From: Pararge aegeria
Taxonomy: Eukaryota; Arthropoda; Insecta; Lepidoptera; Nymphalidae
Direction of reading: 5' to 3'
DNA length: 64,000 nt
NCBI RefSeq assembly: GCF_905163445.1
Contig: NC_053200.1
Span: 12,028,001-12,092,000 of the forward strand
In this document: in pieces, positions 38,501 through 44,532 of the stretch
Layout of the letters: the number at the start of each line of letters is the position of its first letter
Numbering within the stretch: position 1 is the stretch's first letter
Made by a program: the position numbers and the translations under genes
The notes under the pieces: model-generated
Database searches by the model: none
Told to the model about the DNA's origin: nothing
Seen by the model: the letters and a program-made list of their open reading frames with translations, nothing else

Positions 38501-41500
38501 CACTACCAGTGGTGGAATGTGTGTTAACGATACACTCATGCATATGGGAGGTATGATATGTAAATTAAAAACACAGGAACAGAAGTAAACCTACCCGCCA
38601 ATCTACACCGAAGAAGTGTGGAGGGTCTAAGCTACATATTCTTCTCTTTTATTAAAGAGGAGGCCTTTGCCCAGCAGTAGGACATTTATAGGATAAAGAA
38701 GATAAGTTGACAACTTCTAGTATACAAAAAAAGACAAAATTATATTTTTATTTACTTACCTTACTTTGATGACACTTAGTCTTGTTTGACTTAACCACAT
38801 AAGAGCCGGAAAAAAAATACTATTTATATAAATTCTTCATGTGCCTTTCATAGAAGAGTTGGGATGTAAGTCTAGACCCGCCACGATTATTCAATGCCGG
38901 TTGGCGGGTATTTATTTATGAATAAAATTGGCACATATTATCAGATTGGTAAGTTGCAAAAGCCATAGGACTGAAAATGTTTCGTATCGGATAAATCCGA
39001 GGAACATATATATGTACTATAATAATATACCTTTTTCTTTTGTAAATATATTTCCAAATAAAGCAAATATTTCTTTGGGTAAAACTGTTTCTAAGTCTGC
39101 TTGACTAAACTGCATATACTCTAAGTCTAAGTAATATTATTTCTATTTTGCCTTCCTTTGTGGATAATTAGACAACATTATTGTATTCTAAGCATGCACA
39201 ATTGCACTATTCTTTCTATTAAAACCTATATTTAGCACTCGACAAATATTTGTAAATATTTAAGACTCACTCTAGCGGGTGTGAAATACCGATTGGTATT
39301 ATCACATTAGTGCGATATCCGTAGCCTTAGCATAAGTTTGCTCGCAATCGTAAAGTCGTTTACAAGATTATAACGTCGCACTAAAATTAACCAATTAACT
39401 TAAAATTAAAAATCGTACTGACATTAAAAACAATTTAATGTCAGTACGATTTTTATTTTACAATGGTTTAAACTCAACATTTAAAGGATGTGATTAAAAG
39501 CATCCCATGACTTCCAATTATGACATTGAGGGAATAACATATTATGTGAACGAGTCTTTAGCTGTTTTAATTTTAGTACGTTCAAAAACATATTTGCTTT
39601 CAACACACCTATCTCATAACTGTCGTTAAGTGAGAGAGTTTTTTTGTCTCTGGGGTCTTCTTTTTTCTTTTTTGGCATTCGGCTAGGTGCGCTATAATTC
39701 TGCCAACGATAATGTAGTGGAAGAGAAAGAGAGACCTTGAAAACTCCTGTCAGTCACACAACTGCTTGTCACTAGGGATGCACCAGTAGACCACTGATGT
39801 CTACTACAATAATCGAAAACAATATTCCAATTTACCTGGCAAGTTTGTTGTGGGCTCTTCTTCCACCAGGGCGCGTTTGGAACCCTCCTAGCTTTAGTTT
39901 TAAGTTAACGAATGCCGTTATCTCCATCACATTAGTGTAACATTTTGAATGTTTTAACGCTACATAAGTGCCTGTGAAAAGGTCTACGTGAATAAAACAT
40001 TTTTGGATTTTAATTTAGTACCATACTTGACAACATCTCTACGATTGCGACCTTGCAAATCTAACGCTATTAATTTCGATAAGAACCGGGTGCCTGGTGT
40101 GATTTTCCGCCTTCATTAACTTATACTTTCGCATGAAAGGATACCATCTAGTGACTAGCGCCATCTAGTTAGTAATACTGTTTCCCAGTATTCTAACTAG
40201 ATGGCGCTTTTTCGATATGATATAAAACGCTACCTTTCACTCTATCGAATAATTAAATATGGAAAGGAAATCGCACGAAAGGCACTCTGATCGTCGATGG
40301 TGATATCAACAGATATTCCAGTCGGTTTTTGACAAACGTTTGGGAGAGTCTTTTTAAACATAAAGATTGAGCAGTATTCATAATATTAAATTGTAATTTC
40401 CAGTTGACACGCTACCTTTCGGCGGCGTAGGTAACAGTGGTATTGGAGCGTACCACGGCAAAGCATCTTTCGACACGTTCACGCACAAAAAGAGCTGCTT
40501 AGTTAGAAACTTTGCGGCGATTGGAGAGAAGCTGGCCTCGTGAGTTTAATTTATTTACTTTTTTTTTCAGCTTCGACTCAACCAGTGCCAGATGAATATG
40601 GGCCATAAACGGGTTGACGCGTTTTTTACTGCCAAAAATTTTAACACAAATGCCAGGCTATGCGGCTGTCAAGAAGTTTCTCAAAAACTAAAAAAAAAAC
40701 TTCAAACAGCGTAAATTAAAAAAAAAAAAAGTCTGATACAGAAGGCAGTAGTCCTTGAAACGGCGCGTATTGTGAGGAGGTTCCTCACTCTGGAGCCCTG
40801 ACCGCCGGTTACATAGGCATTCAAAAGCCCCGCAAGCGGAGAGTGGAAGTTTTTTTTATAAATTTATAATAGTTTTTTATTTTATTTTTAAGCTTTGTAA
40901 TTTAAAAAAAAATGAAAAAGAATAAATGATAGAAGATAAAACTATATAATAATATTATTGTTATTATTTATTTTCGAAATTGTGGGTACAGAACATTTAC
41001 ATTTACTTAAACAGTCCCTTCACAATCGACTGTCACAGACATTGCGCAAATGTTTAATAAAAATTACATTACAATTTTAAAATAAAAATTCAATAATCAG
41101 ATATGGCTAATAATGTCATTTTCAAATAATTAAACAAATAATACAATTACAAATGTACAAACTGTATAACAATACAGTTACAAAAGTTTACTAAGTATAT
41201 AACTGTCATTAAGGTATTCTTTTACATTATAATAGTTTTTTTTTGTAGAGAGTTTTAAAAATTGCTTGCTTGAATTTAACTAGTGCTAGATTTTTGTTAC
41301 AGTCCGGATGTTTATTATACAAAATAATAGCCATACAAATGAGTTGTTTGATAAGACAGCCAATCTTTTTGCTGGTACCCAAAATCTTTATTGAGGATTT
41401 GCGTTATTACATTCTTTACTGTACGCATATTGATATGTCAATTTCATCATTTATCCCCAGTGGTCGCTACCCGCCCTACACAGACGGCAAGCTGCAATTC

Positions 41501-41623
41501 ATCACCACGCTGATGAAAAAACGGTCGGGCCCGTCTTTCAAGTACCTGCCTTACTTCATAGCATTCGCACTGGGCGCTGGATTGTCCTATGGTATCTTCG
41601 CTTGGCAAAAGGTAAAGAAGTAA
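20543..41623 (+). CDS. Aldh-III: Class 3 (fatty) aldehyde dehydrogenase, ten coding exons, 509 aa
   Basis: NAD(P)-dependent oxidation of aldehydes, probably long-chain fatty aldehydes, to carboxylic acids; ALDH3 family, likely ER-membrane anchored. Reconstructed join: 20543-20552, 22237-22280, 23236-23475, 28532-28753, 29335-29498, 32315-32545, 33302-33505, then 36395-36510 or 38435-38550, 40404-40539, 41461-41623. Every junction has GT-AG borders and the phases match (1530 nt including stop). Motifs seen: GAWNYPLQL with the catalytic Asn at about residue 127; LELGGKSP with the general base Glu at about 222; GQTCIAPDY with the nucleophile Cys at about 256; LPFGGVGNSG at about 414-423. Spacings Asn-Glu (95) and Glu-Cys (34) equal those I recall for mammalian ALDH3A1 (N114/E209/C243). 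A hydrophobic segment at about 484-504 near the C-terminus resembles the membrane anchor of fatty aldehyde dehydrogenase (ALDH3A2). The family call is very secure; substrate and location are inference. Confidence 0.95.
21121..21320 (-). repeat. LINE ORF2 C-terminal fragment
   Basis: Minus frame contains TLICECGLAEGTISHILFYC-PKF, the C.C...H....C cluster typical of LINE ORF2 ends. In ALDH intron 1. Confidence 0.6.
22237..22280 (+). CDS. Aldh-III: ALDH exon 2
   Basis: 44 nt, acceptor TTGTTGCAG and donor GAG|GTAACT. Entered in phase 1 and left in phase 0, encoding GTLSSSKPKPINIPE, the short Ser/Lys/Pro-rich N-terminal tail before the ALDH fold. Its small size hides it from simple ORF scanning; it is supported by phase and by flanking exon continuity. 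Confidence 0.8.
22490..22697 (-). repeat. Repeat F: LINE 3' UTR, solo
   Basis: Minus reading GGCTTCTTCTTAGACCAGGA, GTAGCTTTAGTTTTAAG, then TTGAATAAAGATATTTTTGAC. Same as the 3' UTR attached to the reverse-transcriptase fragment at 59279-60382. Confidence 0.75.
22741..22965 (+). repeat. Repeat G copy
   Basis: AGTAGTAGTACAGCTTTTTG, GGAAAGTACTACTACC, TGCCGCCAAGCACGATTGCT, CCACTTACCATCAGGTGGAC. Confidence 0.6.
22968..23190 (-). repeat. RTE-type LINE tail
   Basis: Minus frame VRRKDARWDPKVLEWQPQTG-KRSVG plus the GGACATAGGTCTTTTGTAGG end matches the copy at 62098-62460. Decayed. Confidence 0.7.
23236..23475 (+). CDS. Aldh-III: ALDH exon 3 (N-terminal helices)
   Basis: 240 nt, 80 codons, phase 0 at both ends; acceptor TACTTTGCAG, donor AAG|GTATGT. 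Encodes the ALDH3 N-terminal helical region (VVQKARDTYNSG, WRKRQLKSL, LVKDLRRSKTEAVLLEVDYL, FEEWAKPEK). The acceptor lies only about 45 bp downstream of an RTE LINE tail. Confidence 0.95.
23500..24215. repeat. Composite repeat region in ALDH intron 3
   Basis: AACCGACTTCAAAAAGGAGG and GATTACTCGAAGACGCCTG belong to a common lepidopteran element; at 23819 ACTAGCTAGGCCCCGCGGTG looks like a reversed Helitron-like end. Confidence 0.45.
24510..24778 (+). repeat. SINE-A, full length
   Basis: GACGGCCGAGTGGCGTAGTG head, GTGGGTTCGATTCCC B box, complete body, ATTT tail. The 98-aa ORF across it is a SINE artefact. Confidence 0.85.
25060..25204. mobile_element. Foldback MITE, 45-bp arms
   Basis: Left arm 25060-25104 and right arm 25160-25204 are near-perfect reverse complements (start TATGAAAATTAAG, end CTTTTCGCGGAGTATAGCAA), around a 55-base spacer. 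In ALDH intron 3. Confidence 0.75.
25430..25662 (-). repeat. SINE-A
   Basis: Minus strand head GACGGCCGATTGGCGCAGTG, body and CTAGCCCCAAAGTGAGCGTA complement. Diverged in the middle. Confidence 0.8.
25663..26760. other. Intron sequence, nothing recognised
   Basis: The opposed ORFs at 26285-26578 and 26288-26491 have no motif, no splice context and no conserved feel. Confidence 0.45.
26765..26880 (-). repeat. Repeat H: LINE 3' end
   Basis: TCTTTATTGCACATAGAAAG and AAAGGCGGCCTTATCGCTTG on the plus strand; same family at 34203 and 60640. Confidence 0.55.
27150..27600 (+). repeat. SINE-B copies, one split by a MITE
   Basis: Body ATCACTTGCAATGACGTTGA to GTCTACCAATCT, resumes at 27405 as ACCAATCTGCATTTGGCCAG; then a second tRNA-like head (GGGTCCGAGTTTGATCCTCG) and body to 27600. 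Confidence 0.65.
27254..27404. mobile_element. hAT-like MITE, 151 bp, 8-bp target duplication
   Basis: Terminal inverted repeats CGGTGGCGTGCAC / GCGCACGCCGCTG, flanked by identical ACCAATCT at 27246-27253 and 27405-27412. 8-bp duplications and CAGTGGCGT-type ends are hallmarks of hAT elements. Confidence 0.8.
27641..27855 (-). repeat. SINE-A, B-box region deleted
   Basis: Minus strand: GACAGCCGATTGGCGCTGTG head, body, GGGGCTAGATGGCGATGTGT, short tail. Confidence 0.8.
27873..28068. repeat. SINE-B 3' end (-) then SINE-A 3' end (+)
   Basis: (CAT)n and AACCGTAGTCCACCACG on 27873-27965, then CATCAGCTATCTTAGTACCC to ATTTATTTATT on 27971-28068. Confidence 0.65.
28243..28465 (+). repeat. SINE-A body with a 55-bp insertion
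   Basis: Diverged SINE-A lacking the head. ACTTTGGCGAT occurs at 28373-28383 and again at 28439-28449, bracketing 28384-28438. Confidence 0.7.
28532..28753 (+). CDS. Aldh-III: ALDH exon 4 (NAD-binding, catalytic Asn)
   Basis: 222 nt, 74 codons, phase 0 both ends. Encodes PPKGFVNMLDD then VVLIIGAWNYPLQL (oxyanion-hole Asn) and VVILKPSELA, the adenine/ribose binding Lys-Pro-Ser-Glu motif of ALDHs. Acceptor CTCCACAG, donor AAT|GTAAGT. Confidence 0.97.
29045..29303 (+). repeat. SINE-A, full length
   Basis: Complete from GACGGCTGATTGGCGCAATT to ATTTATTCATTTAATTTT in ALDH intron 4, ending about 30 bp before the exon 5 acceptor. Confidence 0.85.
29335..29498 (+). CDS. Aldh-III: ALDH exon 5 (catalytic Glu)
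   Basis: 164 nt, enters phase 0 and leaves phase 2. Encodes FIVVEGGPEETTELL, YIFYTGGTNVGRIV (Rossmann Gly motif) and LTPVTLELGGK, which contains the general-base Glu. The donor AG|GTTAGT splits the Ser codon of GGKSP. Confidence 0.97.
29552..29709 (-). repeat. SINE-A, truncated
   Basis: Minus strand head and B box (GTCGAACCCACAGCC complement) with a shortened body. Confidence 0.75.
29770..29941 (+). repeat. TE 3' part ending CGCTAGT
   Basis: CCCTTTAAAAGTTCTAAAAA, TATGTCTATCCCTTAAGGAT, GACGGAGTCGCGGCGCACCG CTAGT; same family as 3290-3644. Confidence 0.6.
30127..30320 (-). repeat. SINE-A, head truncated
   Basis: Body and B box present (GTGGGAATCGAACCCACGGC), stops after CAGAAAGCA before the A box. 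Confidence 0.75.
30331..30553 (+). repeat. Repeat F: LINE 3' UTR, solo
   Basis: GCTAAGTTTGTTCTGGGTTT, AGACCAGGACGCGTTTGGAA, ending GAATAAAGATATTTTTGACT. Confidence 0.75.
30745..31512 (+). repeat. Repeat J copy carrying an hAT-like MITE
   Basis: Head GACGCAGTGGTGCGCGGTGT, CCGTGCTGGTCTGGTG, and end CACCAGGTGAGATTGCAGTC AAGC. The MITE lies at 31216-31361. Confidence 0.55.
31216..31361. mobile_element. hAT-like MITE, second copy
   Basis: Ends CAGTTGCGTGCAC / GTGCACGCCACTG. Flanks TCGGCTAG and TCGGCGGA match at 5 of 8, a decayed target duplication at best. Confidence 0.6.
31733..31950 (-). repeat. Repeat J copy, inverted
   Basis: CAAGTTAGCCCTTGACTGCA to CAGACGAAGCCTCCCACCAG; its 3' end faces the preceding copy's 3' end. 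Confidence 0.6.
31985..32205 (-). repeat. SINE-B, nearly complete
   Basis: Minus strand: head with CGAGTTCGAATCACAGC, GGAAAACATCGTAAGGAAAC, CTGCATGCCTGAGAGTTC, CTTCTCATAGTGGTAGGAGA. Confidence 0.65.
32315..32545 (+). CDS. Aldh-III: ALDH exon 6 (catalytic Cys)
   Basis: 231 nt after a C-rich acceptor (TTTTTCCCCCCCAG). Completes GGKSPVYIDNTAD and encodes FINAGQTCIAPDYVL with the nucleophilic Cys, then SPDLCRIINSRHFG. Donor GG|GTGAGA, phase 2. Confidence 0.97.
32608..32690 (+). repeat. tRNA-like SINE head
   Basis: A-box-like TAACTTAGTGGTC, B box CAGGTTCAAATCCTGTC with a 5-bp T stem, but poor acceptor-stem pairing; a SINE, not a functional tRNA. In ALDH intron 6. 32691-33301 holds nothing else recognised. 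Confidence 0.5.
33302..33505 (+). CDS. Aldh-III: ALDH exon 7
   Basis: 204 nt; acceptor AATTTTCAG, donor AAAG|GTATGT, phase 2 at both borders. Encodes RLQTLLDASKDKVALGG and then IAPTILTNV, IMEDEIFGPILPI and the start of the region feeding either exon 8 copy (Arg codon AG|G completed by both). Confidence 0.97.
33506..34202 (+). other. ALDH intron 7, first part: nothing recognised
   Basis: AT-rich sequence without repeat or exon signal. Confidence 0.4.
34203..34640. repeat. Repeat H (-) followed by repeat G (+)
   Basis: AATGCTTTATTGCACAAACT and AAAGGCGGCCTTATTTC (34203-34400); then TGCCGCCAAGCAGCATTGTT and ATTACAGGCACATGAGGCTT (34430-34640). Confidence 0.6.
34641..36394 (+). other. ALDH intron 7, second part
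   Basis: A GTGTGTG-rich stretch (35390-35425) is the only distinct feature. ORFs at 34720 and 36005 lack motifs and splice support. Confidence 0.4.
36395..36510 (+). CDS. Aldh-III: ALDH alternative exon 8A
   Basis: 116 nt between acceptor CCATTTCAG and donor GCG|GTAAGG. In the phase set by exon 7 it encodes EHPLVLYLFS, TEQTRSGSV and CVNDTIMFYG, clearly the ALDH3 segment also encoded by the exon at 38435. It has the same length and phases as that copy and 18 of 38 identical residues. Because 116 is not a multiple of three, using both would shift the frame, so they should be mutually exclusive. No stop or lesion is visible, so it is unlikely to be a dead duplicate. Confidence 0.85.
36511..38434 (+). 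other. Spacer between alternative exons 8A and 8B
   Basis: 1924 bases, AT-rich, with TATAGCTATA repeats at 37135-37190 and a GGTGATGG-A repeat patch at 37860-37995. No recognised mobile element, unlike most other introns of this gene. Confidence 0.4.
38435..38550 (+). CDS. Aldh-III: ALDH alternative exon 8B
   Basis: 116 nt; acceptor TTATCTGTGGTAG (weak pyrimidine tract) and donor GAG|GTATGA. Encodes EKPLVFYVFTTDEAMRKNL, TENTTSGGM and CVNDTLMHMG. This copy is closer to the mammalian ALDH3 sequence (EKPLALYVFS, TSSGGV, ND..MH) and is probably the ancestral form. Joins 40404 through a split Val codon. Confidence 0.92.
39401..39460. repeat. Near-perfect hairpin, 27-28 bp arms
   Basis: Arms 39401-39428 and 39434-39460 (core AATCGTACTGACATTAAA) around a 5-base loop, one unpaired base. 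In ALDH intron 8. Confidence 0.85.
39831..40015 (+). repeat. Repeat F: LINE 3' UTR, solo
   Basis: AGTTTGTTGTGGGCTCTTCT, GGGCGCGTTTGGAACCCTCC, ending GAATAAAACATTTTTGGATT. Confidence 0.75.
40157..40208. repeat. Near-perfect hairpin, 23-24 bp arms
   Basis: AGCGCCATCTAGTTAG... (40157-40180) and its complement (40186-40208), 5-base loop, one bulge. Confidence 0.85.
40404..40539 (+). CDS. Aldh-III: ALDH exon 9
   Basis: 136 nt; acceptor GTAATTTCCAG, donor CTC|GTGAGT. Encodes DTLPFGGVGNSGIGAYHGK and SFDTFTHKKSC, the strongly conserved C-terminal ALDH3 block whose Phe lines the substrate pocket. Leaves in phase 2. Confidence 0.97.
40735..40930 (+). repeat. LINE tail, twin of 48095
   Basis: AGAAGGCAGTAGTCCTTGAA, TGTGAGGAGGTTCCT, CTCTGGAGCCCTGACCGCCG, CCCCGCAAGCGGAGAG; decodes as KAVVLE.ARIVRRFLTLEP-stop, an ORF2 end, then a T/A-rich 3' UTR. 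Confidence 0.6.
40931..41460 (+). other. ALDH intron 9 remainder
   Basis: AT-rich; no further repeat recognised. Confidence 0.4.
41461..41623 (+). CDS. Aldh-III: ALDH exon 10 with membrane anchor and stop
   Basis: Acceptor CATTTATCCCCAG. Encodes GRYPPYTDGKL (the ALDH3 'RYPPY' block), a basic stretch MKKRSG, then a hydrophobic segment YLPYFIAFALGAGLSYGIF, ending QKVKK-stop at 41621. The segment resembles the tail anchor of microsomal ALDH3A2. A donor-like AAAG|GTAAAG sits inside the last codons at 41611/41612, allowing an alternative C-terminus. A candidate poly(A) signal AATAAA is at 42510-42515. Confidence 0.93.
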
Positions 41624-43090
41624 ATACGCTAATGGCCACCCATAGTACAAAATTTGTACGTAACCAATCGAAGGTCGGTTTCGCCAATCTATATCTATTA
41701 ACGTAGAGAGTAAAATGGAATTTATGTAATTTGCTTTAAAGTTCAAATTCGCGCACACTATTCTACGCTGTCATAAAACAAAACAGGCTTACAGATTTCG
41801 CTACTCTCAAACGTGTGTCATTATGTCCAATTTCCTTCAACGTTACTGTGTTTTGGTACACCAAAACTCCACAAATAATTGCAAGCGTATAAATCTTATA
41901 TTTAGAGAACAAAGATTCTAAGTATGAAATAGCCAATAATATTGAAACTTAAAATCATTGTAACTTTATATTATTTAAAAAAAAAACTACATATTCATAA
42001 ATTAATATGAACGAAATAACGTTTTTTGGTCGATTTCATCATAAGACATTTCTCGCTAGCAAAAGAAGCGTGTGCAAAAACAAATCTGCGCGGGAAGATT
42101 CGTACTTACCTGCACAAAGCTTCTAGAAAGTTTAACACGATACTCGACTCCCGACACAGGACGGAAGTCGCACGCGCCTATTGTTTCATTGTTTCAATGA
42201 ACGTGTTCAAACTGCTTCAAATAGTAGCTCTATTGACGCGAAATATTGTCAGCTGGTAATTTATCTACTAAATTGTACCTACTATTTATCTTAAAATTTT
42301 GGGGCTCGTTTTAGCTGCTGATAGTTAAACTTCGTCTTAGAATATAAAAGTTAATCCATTGTGTTACCTTATCTTGGTTGTATACACGACATAAGTCGTC
42401 TCAGATTGGAAGGTCAGGAGAGCGAGATAATTGCTCTAAGTCCCGAGCGAAATACGCTCAGTTCGATCAGTTTTTTATTCCAGTGGGTCCATTGTAAAAA
42501 AATTCCTAAAATAAACTATAAATTCTAAAACTTACAAATTTGACTTCGGTTGTGATAACTGGCCGAGAAGGACGAATTATAACTATAAAAAATTCATATA
42601 GTTGCCATTAAAATTAATTTTATCACTTATACTAGTTATTAATATAAATTCATTTATTTATTTATTGTAATACCACTCTAGGAATGTACATGCATATTTT
42701 AGACATATTTTGTATTAAGAAGAGTGTTAGGAATGTTAAGGGGGTGTTTAATCAAAACTGAAACATTGTAAGATAACTATGTTGGGTTGGCTGGCTAGAG
42801 AGATTTATAGGTGAAAGTTGTCCGATTCTATATTATTATAAATTTACCACCGGACATTACAAAAACTTTTAAGAAACAGTTGCTGTTAAGTTACTACTTT
42901 TTTCAATTATCGTTTTTTTTGGTAGCTTCGAAAATATCAAGCCTGGCTAGGTTCTATCGGTTAATCTCTCACTAATCGGTTGTGTAGTTATTAAAATATC
43001 ATCACACCTTCATATTGAAATTTAAATTCATAATATATCAAAAGTTTTTTAAATTGTGAACTCACTTTACGTTCTAATTCTAGGCAGAAC
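41624..43090 (+). other. ALDH 3' UTR and downstream
   Basis: Non-coding. A short block at 41705-41750 (AGTAAAATGGAATTTATG..., CTTTAAAGTTCAAATTCG) resembles the duplicated unit in NOL9 intron 3. The ORF 42026-42259 is not supported. Confidence 0.4.
42510..42515 (+). terminator. Candidate poly(A) signal, ALDH
   Basis: AATAAA about 0.9 kb past the stop at 41623, in otherwise non-coding AT-rich sequence; the first good signal downstream of that stop. Confidence 0.35.
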
Positions 43091-43097
43091 TAACTAT

Positions 43098-43322
43098 TTA
43101 AATTCAAAATTCAAATTTAAAAATGTTTTATTCACGTAGACCTTATCACAGGCACTTATGAAGCGTTCATAGATCAAACATGTTACCACTAATGTTAGTG
43201 ATTGTAATAACTGCATTCGTTAACTTAAAACTAACGCTAGGAGGGTTCAAAACGCGCCCTGGTCTAAAAAGAGCGCACAACAAACTTAGCCAGGTTTTTT
43301 TTGTTATCACCATCTCACAGTC
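43098..43322 (-). repeat. Repeat F: LINE 3' UTR, solo
   Basis: Minus complement of AAAACGCGCCCTGGTCTAAA, AACAAACTTAGCCAGG; starts with the TTTTATTCACGTAGACC end. Confidence 0.75.
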
Positions 43323-43694
43323 GAGTTAATGTGAAGCTATGGAGTTGGAGATCCTTAATATTATAATAGGATTTCTTTTGAAAAATATAGATAATAAGTT
43401 ACTCCATAAAATGTCAGCTTTATTCAAACACTCTCTTAAAATAAATGACGCCCTCTTGGGTAATATGCATGAATTAATACAAAACCCGCCGATAATCCAC
43501 GATCATACGCACAATAAATAACACTACTTATTTTTAGCCACTACTGTTTTAGGCAAATGTACTTTAGCTATGAGTCGTTAGGTATATATGTAGTTACACT
43601 TACCTTAACGTTTGTCATTTTATAAAAATGTAAAAAATTATTGTAAGCAGTATATGAAATCTTTGTAAACAATATAAAATTATCATAAATACTA

Positions 43695-43748
43695 ATATAA
43701 TTATAATTATCTTGTATAATTACAATGATATAATTATAATTATCTTGT
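43695..43748 (+). repeat. 21-bp direct repeat
   Basis: The 21-mer beginning ATATAATTATAATTATCTT lies at 43695-43715 and 43728-43748. Confidence 0.75.
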
Positions 43749-44000
43749 TTTATTCAAATCCCAACCAATTACTAGTGGCACTTCTATATTGACCGATAGA
43801 ATCACATAATTCTTAAAGACTAGCTTTAGTTAATAAAAACTTCTAAGATGGAACGGTAATAAAGATATTAATTATATATAAAGTTTAACTAACGAATTAG
43901 TTAAACTAACTTTTTCCTTTTGTTGTGACCGCGTTAAATACATAGCAATATTACTCAGTCATAAAAATAAGTTTATGTATTGACATATCTTTTTTTTAAA

Positions 44001-44257
44001 TAAATAAATATACGTCGATAATACGCACGTCCCAATCTAGCCCTAAAGTAAGCGTAGCTTGTGTTATGGGTACTAAGATAGCTGATGAATATTTTTAAGA
44101 ATATAATACACATAAATGATTATAATATACAGATAAACACCCAGACACTGAACAACATTCATGTTCATAACACAAACATTTTTCCAGTTGTGGGAATCGA
44201 ATCCACGGCTTTGGACGCAGAAAGAAGGGTCGCTGCCCACTGCACCAACCGGCTGTC
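44001..44257 (-). repeat. SINE-A, full length
   Basis: Minus head GACAGCCGGTTGGTGCAGTG, B box GTGGATTCGATTCCC, body, (ATTT) tail. Confidence 0.85.
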
Positions 44258-44511
44258 TAAATTTTACCATCCCTCATTACAGTTTATGGTTAATAAGGGA
44301 GGGAAATCTATTTGCGCATAGCAACGCCGGATAAGGATTATAGAACGCCAAACACCGTGTCGTAATTTATTTAAGGTATAAAGTAATAACTTTCGCAGGG
44401 GACTGGTGGCGCTGATATATTAAAACATTATCAAACAACGTCCGCCATCAAAGACTGGCCAACTGATATTTATGTTGTATTTATTAAAAAACTATAAATT
44501 CACCATTACAG

Positions 44512-44532
44512 GTTGCTTCGGAGGAGTTGTAA
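44512..44532 (+). CDS. Aldh-III: Putative alternative last ALDH exon
   Basis: Acceptor-like TTCACCATTACAG ends at 44511. If exon 10 splices at 41611, the phase-0 continuation reads VASEEL then TAA, giving a tail of ...WQKVASEEL (512 aa) in place of ...WQKVKK. Poly(A) candidates AATAAA lie at 45435 and 45556. Short and unsupported by transcripts; the phase match is suggestive only. Confidence 0.4.
   Translation, partial: VASEEL

Noticed and set aside
42026..42259. 77-aa ORF after the ALDH stop, with a TCGCTAG acceptor-like site
   Set aside because: A splice from 41611 would be in phase 0, but the frame gives no recognisable domain and the acceptor lacks a pyrimidine tract; no support.
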